The translations under genes were made by a program, and so were the position numbers. Positions 43,556-53,641 of a stretch of DNA of 55,031 nt are shown here, piece by piece. The stretch covers positions 1-55,031 of the forward strand of contig JBLHIC010000009.1 of NCBI GenBank assembly GCA_047614245.1, in the 5' to 3' direction. The notes under the pieces were generated by a model. It searched no databases, had not been told where the DNA came from, and worked only from the letters and a program-made list of their open reading frames with translations. The stretch comes from Ulvibacter sp047614245 (GTDB lineage Bacteria > Bacteroidota > Bacteroidia > Flavobacteriales > Flavobacteriaceae). The first letter of the stretch is position 1. Each line of letters starts with the position of its first letter.

Positions 43556-43668
43556 CTAATAAGCGGTTTAATTGATATAACGCTTTGCCTGAGTAAAACG
43601 CAACAACTACAATATTAAGTAATATTTTAACAATTGTTTGTTAAATATTCTTATTTTTTCGATTAAGA

Positions 43669-44379
43669 CTAAGTTACTACGGTAAAATACACGCTATGAC
43701 AGGCTAAAACCCCAGCAGTTTCTGTTCTTAATCTACTGTTTCCTAGGCTTATAGGCGTTATCTGTAGTGAGAGTGCACTTTTTATTTCATTCATCGAGAA
43801 ATCGCCTTCAGGTCCGATCAGTATTAATGTAGATTTGTCATTCTTAATTACGTTCTTAAGTAGCTGTTTGTGAGAATCTTCACAATGTGCAATACATTTA
43901 ATTTCTTCAGAGTGTTCTTTGGCAAGGAAGTTTTTAAAGGAAATCGCCTCATTTAATTTTGGTAAGTATGCTTTTAAAGATTGTTTCATCGCACTCTGAA
44001 TAATTTTGTTGTAGCGTTCTTGGTTTATAACTTTCCGTTCACTATGATCACATATAATGGGAGTGATTTCTGTTACACCAATTTCTGTCGCTTTTTCTAA
44101 AAACCACTCATATCTGTCATTGAGTTTAGTTGGGGCAACTGCCAAATGTAGGTGATAAGGAAGAGGTGTTTGTTTCTCTACATTCACTATGAATGCTTTA
44201 CACTTCTTAGGGTTAGTATTAGTTAATTTTGCTTCAAAGAAAAAACCTTTTCCATTAGTCAAGTTAATTGTATCGCCTTCGACTTTTCGCAGAACTTTAG
44301 ATATATGTCTACTTTCTTCTTTGTCGAAACTTACATCTTCGGAAGTTTCATTAATATTTGGCTGATAAAAAAGATTCAA
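43669..44379 (-). CDS. rsmE: 16S rRNA (uracil1498-N3)-methyltransferase
   Basis: A 236-residue SPOUT methyltransferase methylating U1498 of 16S rRNA. It starts MNLFYQPN, has an N-terminal PUA-like part (HISKVLRKVEGDTINLTNGKG near 28-48), then the trefoil-knot domain: LEKATEIGVTEITPI near 95, LIGPEGDFSMNEI near 185 and LGNSRLRTETAGVLA near 207. Full length. It precedes the small ORF, DUF4159, trmH and PG_1098-like genes on the same strand. Confidence 0.95.
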   Translation of the reverse strand: MNLFYQPNINETSEDVSFDKEESRHISKVLRKVEGDTINLTNGKGFFFEAKLTNTNPKKCKAFIVNVEKQTPLPYHLHLAVAPTKLNDRYEWFLEKATEIGVTEITPIICDHSERKVINQERYNKIIQSAMKQSLKAYLPKLNEAISFKNFLAKEHSEEIKCIAHCEDSHKQLLKNVIKNDKSTLILIGPEGDFSMNEIKSALSLQITPISLGNSRLRTETAGVLACHSVYFTVVT

Positions 44380-44496
44380 TATGTATTCATTTAAAAATGT
44401 ATAATAGCTCTAAGTTTATAATCTACTTTTTGAAATTGCATGTTCAATGCCAAGTTCCACAAAATATTGCAATTTTTCTCCGGTAGCGCATGCTTT

Positions 44497-44745
44497 TTAA
44501 GAAATAAAAATAAACTCTTTCAAAGTCTTTCCGTTAAAATCCGTGGGTTCTACATTCTCCATTTTCAATGCATCCTCCATTTTCACGCCAATAACAAGAG
44601 CTAATAAACGTTCTTTGTTTTCACCATCCGAACATCTTTTCTTTATACAATGCGCAATATTCCCAAAACATCCTTTTTGTAGTTATATAATCTTCCCATG
44701 GGGAAACAGCAAACCGAATTTGTTGAATAAGTTCCTGGGATTCAT
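44497..44745 (-). pseudogene. Frame-disrupted small gene remnant between tsaD and rsmE
   Basis: No intact ORF exists here, yet two frames read like one protein. Frame A gives ELIQQIRFAVSPWEDYITTK and continues to EKMFGW before TGA. Frame B then continues from about the same point as SDGENKERLLALVIGVKMED, ending KTLKEFIFIS at the TAA 44497-44499. The ATG at 44743-44745 is in frame B and runs into TAA at 44683-44685 after 20 codons. A single indel near 44630 would join frames A and B. Upstream is tsaD, 17 bases away. The family is not recognised. A sequencing error is possible. Confidence 0.45.
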
Positions 44746-44762
44746 TTTTTATAATTCAAGCT

Positions 44763-45785
44763 TTATAGTTTTAACCTTGCTGATGCAACAATATCATTAT
44801 TGGCAAACATTTTGTTCTTGTATTTTAATTCGCCAACAATCGCAATCATTGCCGCATTATCTGTACAATATTCAAAATTTGGCACATATGTACTCCAACC
44901 GTATTTGTCTTCAGCCTCTTTAAGTGTACTACGCACACTACTATTTGCTGAAACACCACCCCCAATGGCGATTTCTTTAATCCCTGTAAATTTAACGGCA
45001 TTCTTAAGTTTGTCAATTAAGTATTCTACGATCGTAAACTGTATACTCGCACAAATATCTTCAATGTTCTCAGAAATAAAATAAGGGTTTTGTTTCACCT
45101 CTTTCTGAACAAAATATAGAACTGCTGTTTTTAATCCGCTAAAACTAAAATCCATTGGATTTACCCTTGGTTTAGGGAATTTATATGCTTTAGGGTTCCC
45201 CTTTTGAGCATACTTATCTAATATTGGTCCTCCAGGATATGAAAGCCCTAAGATTTTAGCACTCTTGTCGAAAGCTTCTCCCACGGCATCGTCTATAGTT
45301 TGCCCTAGGATTTCCATGGAAAAATAATCTGTCACTTTAACGATTTGAGTATGCCCTCCACTGATGGTTAAAGCGAGAAAAGGAAATCTTGGAATTCTCT
45401 GATTTTCAGTTTTGATAAAGTGAGCTAAAATATGGGCTTGCATATGATTAACATCAATCAAGGGAATCCCTAAGCCCAAGGCTAGCGACTTGGAAAATGA
45501 AGTTCCTACAAGAAGCGATCCCATCAAGCCAGGCCCCCTTGTAAAAGCTATGGCGCTTAACTGTTTTTTATCGATATTTGCCTTGCGAAGCGCTTGCTCG
45601 ACAACTGGAACAATATTTTGTTGATGAGCACGTGAGGCCAGTTCGGGGACAACACCGCCATAGTCCTCATGAATTTTTTGAGTGGCGACAACATTTGATA
45701 ATACGATACCGTTGTTAATTACTGCAGCTGCCGTATCATCACAAGAAGATTCAATACCTAAAATATAACAGTTTTTTTCTTTCAA
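44763..45785 (-). CDS. tsaD: tRNA threonylcarbamoyladenosine transferase
   Basis: A 340-residue Kae1/Qri7/TsaD protein that transfers the threonylcarbamoyl group to A37 of ANN-decoding tRNAs with TsaB and TsaE. ILGIESSCDDTAAAV near residue 9, FTRGPGLMGSLLVG near 84, the metal-binding HMQAHILAHF near 113-122, ISGGHTQIV near 143 and CTDNAAMIAIVG near 305 are all present. Full length. Divergent from tamB with a gap of about 40 bases. Confidence 0.97.
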   Translation of the reverse strand: MKEKNCYILGIESSCDDTAAAVINNGIVLSNVVATQKIHEDYGGVVPELASRAHQQNIVPVVEQALRKANIDKKQLSAIAFTRGPGLMGSLLVGTSFSKSLALGLGIPLIDVNHMQAHILAHFIKTENQRIPRFPFLALTISGGHTQIVKVTDYFSMEILGQTIDDAVGEAFDKSAKILGLSYPGGPILDKYAQKGNPKAYKFPKPRVNPMDFSFSGLKTAVLYFVQKEVKQNPYFISENIEDICASIQFTIVEYLIDKLKNAVKFTGIKEIAIGGGVSANSSVRSTLKEAEDKYGWSTYVPNFEYCTDNAAMIAIVGELKYKNKMFANNDIVASARLKL

Positions 45786-45894
45786 AATAGAATGGGCATA
45801 TTTATTGGGTATAAAATTAAAACTTTAAAAGCGTATCAAAAAATTTAGGAAAATAATACTTCGCTTATTCGCAATCATTTTACTGCTGCTGCTG

Positions 45895-48800
45895 GTGTTG
45901 GTGATTACTCTTTCTATGCCATCTGTTCAAACAAAGATTGCAAAAAAGGTAACGATGTATCTAAATGAATCCTATGGCACAGAGATTAATATAGAACGAC
46001 TGGGACTTAATTGGAAAGGCCAAGTGGATATAAGGGAGGTGTATATTGCCGATCATCATAAGGATACTCTAATTTATGCGCAAGAAGTACAAACTGATGT
46101 TTTAAATTTTCGGAATATCCTCAATAATAAATTGGGTTTTGGTAATACTACGCTCACAAATGCAAAATTTTATTTCAAACATTATAAAGATGAAGAAACA
46201 GACAATTTATCGATATTCGCTGATAAATTTGAAACTGGAGAACCATCGAGTGGTTCCGTTTTTAAATTAGGAACAAATGACCTTGAACTCATAAATGGAG
46301 ATGTTAAAATCATTGATGAAAATCTAGAAACTCCAGAAATATTTAATTTTAGTGGAATTAATATTATCGCGGATAATTTCAAAATTATAGGTCCGGAGGT
46401 TGAGGCAGAAATCTTAGAATTGTCTCTTTCAGCCAAAAGAGGTTTCTCGGTAAAACATTTAGAGGGAGATTTCTTGTATTCAGTCGAGGGAATAGTTCTG
46501 AAAGATATGGAACTAGAAACAGCGGGCTCAAAAATAAACGGTGATATTGAATTGTTTCATGGTGGCAAAGGTTTTTCCGACTTTAATAACAATGTGACTT
46601 TTACCGCACAGCTTGAAAACACGGAAATTCTAACTAATGACCTGAATTCATTTTACAATGAATTTGCTCTTAATCAAATCATTAGCATTTCTGGAGACCT
46701 CAATGGAACACTCAATGATTTCAGCTTTCTTAACGGAAAATTAAATACTGGCCTGACAATAATTTTTGGTGATTTTAGCTTTAAAAACCTCCTGGCTGAA
46801 AATGAGCCCCATTCAATAAATATTGAAAACCATAATATCACATCAAGTTATTACGAGTTAAGAAATTTTATGCCACGTGTTTTAGGAGATGTTTTGCCAG
46901 TTGAAATGAAGCATCTGGGGACCTTTAATTTTAGCGGAAATACGAATATTACAACTTCAGATTTGATAACAGATAGTGCTGTTCGCAGCGCTATTGGCAA
47001 TGCTAAAGCTAATTTGATTCTAGGAAACATTCATGATCTTGATAATTCATTTTATAGAGGAACGCTGATCTTAACTGAATTTAACCTTGGAAAAATGACT
47101 GGTTCTACTTCTTTAGGAAAAGTGACCGCCGATTTAGCTTTTGATGGGAGTGGTTTTACCCAAAATACTTTAAACACAGGAATTGATGGATCCATAGCAA
47201 GTTTTTATTTTGAGGGATACGATTATCAGAATATCAATATCTCTGGAATGTTGCAGAATCCATTGTTTAATGGAGGTCTTACTGTTAATGATCCAAATTT
47301 AAAAATGAATTTTGTTGGATTGGTTGACGTTTCTAATGATTTCAATCAATACGATTTTGAAGCAAATGTTGAATATGCTGAGCTTAACAAATTAAACTTT
47401 ATAAAACGCGATAGCATCTCTGTTTTTGCAGGGAAGATTGTCATGGCTATAGATGGCACCACCATTGAAAACGCGGAGGGAACAATAAGCCTTAGTGAGA
47501 CTTTTTATCAAAATGAACGGGATAATTTTTATTTTGATGACTTTAAAGTTATCTCATCGTTTGATACAAAAATTAGGACTATCGAGATTAAATCGCCCGA
47601 TATTATTAATGGAAAAATTAGTGGTGAGTTTTTATTAAAGGATATTCCCGATCTATTTCGAAATGGGATTGCTAGCGTTTATACCAACTTTATACCAAAG
47701 GAGGTCACCAGTAATCAATACATTGATTATGACTTTGTAATTTATAATAAAATTGTAGACCTCTTCGTGCCTCAATTACAATTAGGTGAAAACACTAAGG
47801 TTAAGGGTTCGGTTTTTTCTGATGAGTCTAAGTTTAAATTAAATTTTAAATCTCCTGAGATATTACTTTTTGGTAATTATCTTTCGAAGTTAGATATTCA
47901 AGTGGATAATGATAATCCGTTATTCAATACGTATGTTTCAATCGATTCAGTTTACACGGGTGTTTATAATGTGAGGAATGTTAGTTTAATAAACAAGACA
48001 TTAAACGACACTTTGTACATTCGTTCTGAATTTAATGGTGGCAAAAAGAAAGAAGACTTGTTCAACTTGTCGCTTTATCATACTATAAACCCCGAGGGTA
48101 AATCGGTTGTAGGAGTAAAAAAATCGGATATAACTTATAAGGATAATGTATGGCTCATAAATGAACATAATAACAGCTTTAATAAAGTTGTGTTTGATGA
48201 TGATTTTAAAAGTATTAGAGTCGATTCTTTAGTGTTAAATCATAATAATGAAATAATACAATTCTCTGGAAGTATAAGGGATTCGACTTACAAGAACCTT
48301 AGGGTTCGATTTGATGATGTAAATATTGGAAACTTGGTTCCGACTGTTGATAGTTTAAGACTTCAAGGGAACCTCAATGGAAACCTTAATCTTGTTCAGA
48401 AAGGTAAAAGATACTATCCCAATTCGACTGTAACTATTGATAGTGTTCTAATTAATGATATTCCCTTTGGAGATCTCAATGTACGGCTTTCTGGAAATGA
48501 CGATTTAACTAGATACGATATTAACTCCACTCTAATTAACGATAAAGTCAAATCAATTGAAGTAGTTGGTAGTATTGATGTTTCAACAAACAGCTCCAAA
48601 ATTGATTTAGATGTAGCGCTTAATGAATTTAATCTGCAGGCATTTAGTCCTTTTGGTGCTGATGTTATCACCGATATAAGGGGGCAAATTACAGGAAAAG
48701 TAAAAGTAAGAGGTGATTATAATTCGCCGGACTTACAAGGGCGCTTTAATCTTGTTAACAGTGGATTGAGGGTTGTTGAGTTAAATACAGATTTTGAAAT

Positions 48801-50262
48801 TGAAAACAACGCAGAAATTTTAGTCACTAAAAATAAGCTTGAGATTGAAAGTGTTACAATTACAGATTCTCAGTTTAATACTGAAGGTGATTTCTATGGA
48901 AATGCTACGCATAATAATTTTAGTGATTGGGAATTGAACTTGAAAGTAGAGGCGCCAGAGCGACTACTTGTTTTAAACACCTCAGCGGACGATGAAGCAC
49001 TTTACTATGGAACTGCCTTTATTAGGGGCTTGGCAGACATTTCAGGACCGATTGATGAACTGGTGATAAAAGTTGCTGCTACAACAGAAGAAGGAACTAC
49101 TTTTAAAGTTCCGTTAAGCGATACCGAATCGATTGGTGACGATTCCTTTATTAAGTTTTTATCACCTGAAGAAAAACAAGCTAGAATTAGTGGCGAGAAA
49201 TACGTTTCGAAAGAAATTAAAGGCTTGTCATTGAACTTCGATTTGGATATAAATAATAAAGCCGAAGTAGAGGTGGTTGTCGATAAAGCTAATAACTCAA
49301 CTCTTAAAGGAAGAGGGGATGGGACACTCCTAATTCGTATAAATACATTGGGGAAGTTTCAAATGTGGGGCGAATTTACAGTAATCGAAGGTTCATACGA
49401 TTTTAGATATGGAGGTGTCATTCAGAAGAATATTGATGTAGTCGGCGGAGGTTTTATTGTATGGGAAGGTGCTCCTGAACGAGCTCGGCTTAATATTAGC
49501 GCTAAATATGAGTTAGATGCAAATCCGGCGACCTTACTTGATAATCCATCGATTAATCGAGATATTCCAGTAGAGGTTATAGTGGATTTAAAAGGTGAGA
49601 TTATACAACCCGATCTTAAGTTTAATATTGTCTTTCCGAGGGTAAGTTCCACAGTGCGAAGTGAATTGGAATACAAGCTCCAAAGTCAGGAACAACAACA
49701 GAAACAAGCATTATTCTTGCTGGCAACAGGGTCCTTTGTAAATGATGATTATCAAGGTTCTAATGCATTTTCCGGTACTTTAGTAGAGCGTGTGTCAGGG
49801 ATAGTTAATGAGCTATTTGCAGATCAAGATGGAAAATTTCGAGTTGGTTTGGATTATTCTTCAGGAAACAGAACTCCAAATCAAGAAACGTCAGATAGGT
49901 TAGGGATCACAATATCGACTCAAATAAGCGAACGCATACTAATTAATGGAAAAGTGGGTGTTCCCGTTGGAGGTGTAAACGATACAGCTATTGCCGGTGA
50001 TATTGAAGTACAATGGTTAGTAAATGAAGATGGTAGCTTAAGGATGAAGTTTTTCAACCGTGAGGCAGATTTGCAGTTTATTGGGGAAGATCAGACCTTT
50101 GAACAAGGTGCGGGGATGACCTATTCGGTGGATTTTGACACTTTTAAAGAACTTGTGTATAAGCTGTTTAATAAAAAAATTACTTTAGAGTCTGAAGAAG
50201 AATTGCTTGCTATACCGGATGATAATTCACCAGTTCAATTCACCTCACCTAAGAATAAATAA
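45895..50262 (+). CDS. tamB: TamB-type translocation/assembly protein
   Basis: A very large (1455 residues or more) inner-membrane-anchored, beta-helical protein of the AsmA/TamB group, likely bridging to the outer membrane for lipid or protein transport. The C-terminal TamB domain begins near residue 1020 and holds ISGEKYVSKEIKGLSLN, FQMWGEFTVIEGSYDFR and the terminal LERVSGIVNEL region. The frame is open upstream to 45829 and encodes KRIKKFRKIILRLFAIILLL, a typical membrane anchor, but contains no ATG, GTG or TTG there; GTG 45895 is the first standard start and cuts the anchor. See findings for the A6 tract explanation. Divergent from tsaD. Confidence 0.9.
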   Translation: MLVITLSMPSVQTKIAKKVTMYLNESYGTEINIERLGLNWKGQVDIREVYIADHHKDTLIYAQEVQTDVLNFRNILNNKLGFGNTTLTNAKFYFKHYKDEETDNLSIFADKFETGEPSSGSVFKLGTNDLELINGDVKIIDENLETPEIFNFSGINIIADNFKIIGPEVEAEILELSLSAKRGFSVKHLEGDFLYSVEGIVLKDMELETAGSKINGDIELFHGGKGFSDFNNNVTFTAQLENTEILTNDLNSFYNEFALNQIISISGDLNGTLNDFSFLNGKLNTGLTIIFGDFSFKNLLAENEPHSINIENHNITSSYYELRNFMPRVLGDVLPVEMKHLGTFNFSGNTNITTSDLITDSAVRSAIGNAKANLILGNIHDLDNSFYRGTLILTEFNLGKMTGSTSLGKVTADLAFDGSGFTQNTLNTGIDGSIASFYFEGYDYQNINISGMLQNPLFNGGLTVNDPNLKMNFVGLVDVSNDFNQYDFEANVEYAELNKLNFIKRDSISVFAGKIVMAIDGTTIENAEGTISLSETFYQNERDNFYFDDFKVISSFDTKIRTIEIKSPDIINGKISGEFLLKDIPDLFRNGIASVYTNFIPKEVTSNQYIDYDFVIYNKIVDLFVPQLQLGENTKVKGSVFSDESKFKLNFKSPEILLFGNYLSKLDIQVDNDNPLFNTYVSIDSVYTGVYNVRNVSLINKTLNDTLYIRSEFNGGKKKEDLFNLSLYHTINPEGKSVVGVKKSDITYKDNVWLINEHNNSFNKVVFDDDFKSIRVDSLVLNHNNEIIQFSGSIRDSTYKNLRVRFDDVNIGNLVPTVDSLRLQGNLNGNLNLVQKGKRYYPNSTVTIDSVLINDIPFGDLNVRLSGNDDLTRYDINSTLINDKVKSIEVVGSIDVSTNSSKIDLDVALNEFNLQAFSPFGADVITDIRGQITGKVKVRGDYNSPDLQGRFNLVNSGLRVVELNTDFEIENNAEILVTKNKLEIESVTITDSQFNTEGDFYGNATHNNFSDWELNLKVEAPERLLVLNTSADDEALYYGTAFIRGLADISGPIDELVIKVAATTEEGTTFKVPLSDTESIGDDSFIKFLSPEEKQARISGEKYVSKEIKGLSLNFDLDINNKAEVEVVVDKANNSTLKGRGDGTLLIRINTLGKFQMWGEFTVIEGSYDFRYGGVIQKNIDVVGGGFIVWEGAPERARLNISAKYELDANPATLLDNPSINRDIPVEVIVDLKGEIIQPDLKFNIVFPRVSSTVRSELEYKLQSQEQQQKQALFLLATGSFVNDDYQGSNAFSGTLVERVSGIVNELFADQDGKFRVGLDYSSGNRTPNQETSDRLGITISTQISERILINGKVGVPVGGVNDTAIAGDIEVQWLVNEDGSLRMKFFNREADLQFIGEDQTFEQGAGMTYSVDFDTFKELVYKLFNKKITLESEEELLAIPDDNSPVQFTSPKNK

Positions 50263-50311
50263 GAAAAGTAATTATACACAACTATTAGTAAAGCCTATTT
50301 CTGAACAAGGT

Positions 50312-50695
50312 TTATAGCGATGCTATCAGTGAAATCTCAACATTTACATATTTAGGAAGATTAGCAACCTCTACTGTTTCTCTAGCAGGTGCCGTTGCTT
50401 CATTGAAATAAGACGCATAGACTTCATTTATTTTAGAGAAATTTTCCATGTCGCTGATAAAAATAGAAGCTTTAAGCACATTTTCAAAGGTCATTCCTGC
50501 CTCAGCTAAAACACTTTTTAGGTTTTCCATAACAAGTTTAGTTTCTATTTTTATATCCCCTAAAACCAACGAGCCGGTCTGTGGATCGATTGCAATCTGT
50601 CCTGAAGTATATAACATGTTTCCTTTTAAAACGGCCTGACTGTACGGGCCTATTGGAGCTGGTGCATTTTTGGTTATAATAATTTTTTTCATCAA
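50312..50695 (-). CDS. RidA family enamine/imine deaminase
   Basis: A 127-residue YjgF/RidA protein that hydrolyses reactive 2-aminoacrylate and other enamines. Family signatures: APAPIGPYSQAVLKGNMLYTSGQIAIDPQTG at residues 11-41, the catalytic Arg in PARETVEVANLP near 105, and the Lys-Glu closing region VEISLIASL. Either of the two initial Met codons may start it. It lies 77 bases after lptD on the same strand and is convergent with tamB; no strong terminator separates it from tamB. Confidence 0.94.
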   Translation of the reverse strand: MMKKIIITKNAPAPIGPYSQAVLKGNMLYTSGQIAIDPQTGSLVLGDIKIETKLVMENLKSVLAEAGMTFENVLKASIFISDMENFSKINEVYASYFNEATAPARETVEVANLPKYVNVEISLIASL

Positions 50696-50772
50696 ATGAT
50701 CCGTTTAAATTAGATTAGCCTGAGTAACATGAATCTGATATTACTGTAATCCTCTTCCAAATTCCCTAAGGT

Positions 50773-53514
50773 CTAAAACCTTCTATCTGGCTCTCTTCGT
50801 TTGTCATACTTGATATCGCTTAGCATGCCTGAGCGGATCCCAACAAAGAAATACCACGCTGTATTAACACTACCAATTGGTGTCCAATTGAAGCTCATGT
50901 TCCAGCTTTCTAAATCTCGCACAAAACGGAATTGAGTCAATGTAACTCCTTTATTCTTAAAATCATATCCAGAAGAAACTCCAACTTTCCAGCGCGGCGA
51001 CAATTCTACATTTGAACTGAACATTAGCGACTGAGACGAAATCTCACTTTGCCTTTGTCCATTAGAGTACGTCATCGTATAAGCGAGTCTCAAATCCCAA
51101 GGAATGTCAAAATTATACCAATCAGCACCAGTCTCGTTCTTGGATGCCCTACTTCTGGGCGAATTAGAACCATCATTGAGAAGGGTAGCATCACCAAAAA
51201 GGTCATCGGGACGCCCTCCATTCCTGAAGGTATCGTTGTTAAAACTATCTTCATTATCATCTTTACCTTCGAAATCCTTACTAGAAAAATTATAATTAAA
51301 ACTGATATTCGCATTGGTAAGTCTAAAAAGACTTCCGCCATTATCAATGTTAAATTTATCAATTCTAACGTTGCTATTGTCGAGAGCGTACGGATCTAAT
51401 AAGCCATTAAAATTTAATTCCAGTTTTTCTATAATGGGAATACTACCGCTAAAAGAAACAGGATTCCAATTTAAAGAATCACCTCGCAAATTATATCCGG
51501 TTGCAAAGTTTAAATTATTTAATAAAATAATTTTCTTAGGCTCAACCGCTGTTGTGTCCTTGTCCCTTACTTTGGCTTCGAGATTATTACTTAAAGAGAG
51601 TCCAATGCTACTTGAAGACGTTCTTCCCGGAGCCCCGTACAAGGTTCCTTCAAAGCGTGAATAAGACACAACTTCTTCATTAATTTCGGGATCTGCAGAT
51701 ACAATTGGTACTGTATATGTATCATAAAAGTTATCGAAACCTGGATTGATTCCATAACTAATACTGGGTCGCATCACATGTCTAATTGCTTGAAACTTCT
51801 TTTCTTTTCCGAAGTTATACGTTCCATATATCGTTGTTCCCAGACTTGTAGAGAAATTGTATGTCCTATAGCTATCAAAGCCAGAAACTGTATCAGTTAC
51901 TACCTCTCCAGCTCCGTCATTGCCTGTTTCATCGTATCGTTTTGGGAATGTCTTTAAAGCCCAAGTTTCTTGATAAGTTGTACTTGCAGATGCACTTAGG
52001 TATTTAAGTATTTTAAAATTGGTGCTTATAGGAATCCTATGTCTAATACCAACCAACGCGTCGTCGAACATTTCTTTCTTAAAAAACAATGAATCCACGG
52101 TATTTATTCTGTTGTCCCCAGTAAAATCATATTGAAAATTTATATTGTCGATGATCCCTTTTTTAGAACCTGATTTGGGTGCGAATGGGAAAATTCGAGA
52201 AACACTCGTCGTAAGGTTTGGCAGCGACATATTGATTTGCTGCGTATTACTATTTTGTGAATGTGTTAACGAAACAGCCAGGTTTACTTGAGGTTCGCCT
52301 TCAAAGGTTTTAGAATACGAAATTGAAGAGCTTAACGAGTTAACCAATGCACTAGCATTATTTGTTTGGTTTATGGACTGCTGAAAGTATTGACTACTAC
52401 CTAAATTAACCGAAGCTGAAAACCTAGAACTAGGACTTGATTTAGCGTCTTGTGAATGACTCCATCTAACATTGTAGACTGAACTCTGACTAAAATTAGG
52501 AAAGCCCCTTTCTTCATTTATTAAATTCTCATATCTAAAACTAATATTACCGCGGAATTTATACCTTAGAAGATAAGCCGATTCACCACGCAGAGCATAA
52601 CTACCATTGGTGTAATAATCCCCTGTCAAAGTAATATCTAAATAATCATTAACTGCAAAATAATATCCTCCATTCTGAAAAAAGAAACCACGATCACTAC
52701 CATCGCCAATCGTTGGGATAATAACACCTGAAGCTCTATCTTCCGTTAAAGGAAAAAAGGCAAATGGTAGTCCGATAGGAGTAGGGACATCTGCTATATA
52801 CATGTTTGTTAGCCCTGTAACGATCTTCTTTCTTGGAACAAACTTAGCTCGTCTCGAATAGAAGTAGTATTCTGGGTTGTCGATATTTTCTGAGGTAGTA
52901 AACTTTACGTTTTGAAGATAAATTACAGAATCATTTTCCCTTTTTGTGAGTTCAGCGATGACATTAAAATTATTCTGGCTGGTTCTTGAATTGTAAATGA
53001 GCCCCTTTTTTGTATCAAAATTAAATCGAATAGAATCGGGGTTTACTTCATTTGATGCCTGAACAAATTTAGGTTTTTGGCTATAAATACCTGCGCTGTC
53101 AATTCCTTTGGCATAAACTTCGTTTTTATCAAAGTTCAGAATGATTAGGCCAGCATCGATACGCATGTCTCCATAAATGACATAAGCTTTATTGTATAAA
53201 TATACTTGACTCTTCTTTTGATCAATATAGACATAGTCCTCTCCGTAATAAGAAACAATATCCGTGAGTATTTCTTTTTCCGGTTTAATAGAATCAACCT
53301 TTACAGTATCAATTCTAGCCTCAGTTTTTTCCGATATCAAAAGCTTCGAAAGTGTTGAGATTGTATCTGAAACTGTCTCCAAAAGAGCTTCAGAAGGAGC
53401 CTCAGAAGGAATATTAACTTCACTTTTAGGCGGGATGTCTTGCGAATAAGTAATACTCCCGCATAATAGCAACGTTAAAAGGAAAACAGATAAATATTGC
53501 TGTCGTGTTTGCAA
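50773..53514 (-). CDS. lptD: LptD-type LPS assembly protein
   Basis: A 913-residue outer-membrane protein that inserts lipopolysaccharide into the outer leaflet. Signal peptide near 1-24 (LSVFLLTLLLCGSITYSQ), a Thr/Ser/Glu-rich linker, then an OstA/LptA-like N-terminal domain (about 85-200: VYIDQKKSQVYLYNKAYVIYGDMRIDAG) and a C-terminal beta-barrel (about 240-913) with repeated aromatic strands ending RREPDRRF. It matches the Bacteroidota LptD form. It is divergent from the amidase gene; a -7 match lies 46 bases upstream of its ATG. Confidence 0.9.
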   Translation of the reverse strand: MQTRQQYLSVFLLTLLLCGSITYSQDIPPKSEVNIPSEAPSEALLETVSDTISTLSKLLISEKTEARIDTVKVDSIKPEKEILTDIVSYYGEDYVYIDQKKSQVYLYNKAYVIYGDMRIDAGLIILNFDKNEVYAKGIDSAGIYSQKPKFVQASNEVNPDSIRFNFDTKKGLIYNSRTSQNNFNVIAELTKRENDSVIYLQNVKFTTSENIDNPEYYFYSRRAKFVPRKKIVTGLTNMYIADVPTPIGLPFAFFPLTEDRASGVIIPTIGDGSDRGFFFQNGGYYFAVNDYLDITLTGDYYTNGSYALRGESAYLLRYKFRGNISFRYENLINEERGFPNFSQSSVYNVRWSHSQDAKSSPSSRFSASVNLGSSQYFQQSINQTNNASALVNSLSSSISYSKTFEGEPQVNLAVSLTHSQNSNTQQINMSLPNLTTSVSRIFPFAPKSGSKKGIIDNINFQYDFTGDNRINTVDSLFFKKEMFDDALVGIRHRIPISTNFKILKYLSASASTTYQETWALKTFPKRYDETGNDGAGEVVTDTVSGFDSYRTYNFSTSLGTTIYGTYNFGKEKKFQAIRHVMRPSISYGINPGFDNFYDTYTVPIVSADPEINEEVVSYSRFEGTLYGAPGRTSSSSIGLSLSNNLEAKVRDKDTTAVEPKKIILLNNLNFATGYNLRGDSLNWNPVSFSGSIPIIEKLELNFNGLLDPYALDNSNVRIDKFNIDNGGSLFRLTNANISFNYNFSSKDFEGKDDNEDSFNNDTFRNGGRPDDLFGDATLLNDGSNSPRSRASKNETGADWYNFDIPWDLRLAYTMTYSNGQRQSEISSQSLMFSSNVELSPRWKVGVSSGYDFKNKGVTLTQFRFVRDLESWNMSFNWTPIGSVNTAWYFFVGIRSGMLSDIKYDKRREPDRRF

Positions 53515-53560
53515 TGCTACGATATGATTATTTTGTAGTTTTGGCTTAGTTTTTGAAATT

Positions 53561-53568
53561 CAAAATTA
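53561..53568 (-). promoter_or_regulatory. Bacteroidota -7 box for lptD
   Basis: Minus strand TAATTTTG, an exact TAnnTTTG match in the 127-base divergent gap, 47 bases upstream of the lptD ATG. No TTG at the expected distance. Confidence 0.35.
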
Positions 53569-53641
53569 AGCATATTTTTTCGGCTGAACTTTTTAAAATC
53601 ATTTTTTTAAAATATCAACTTTCAACATACGTTTATCCCAT

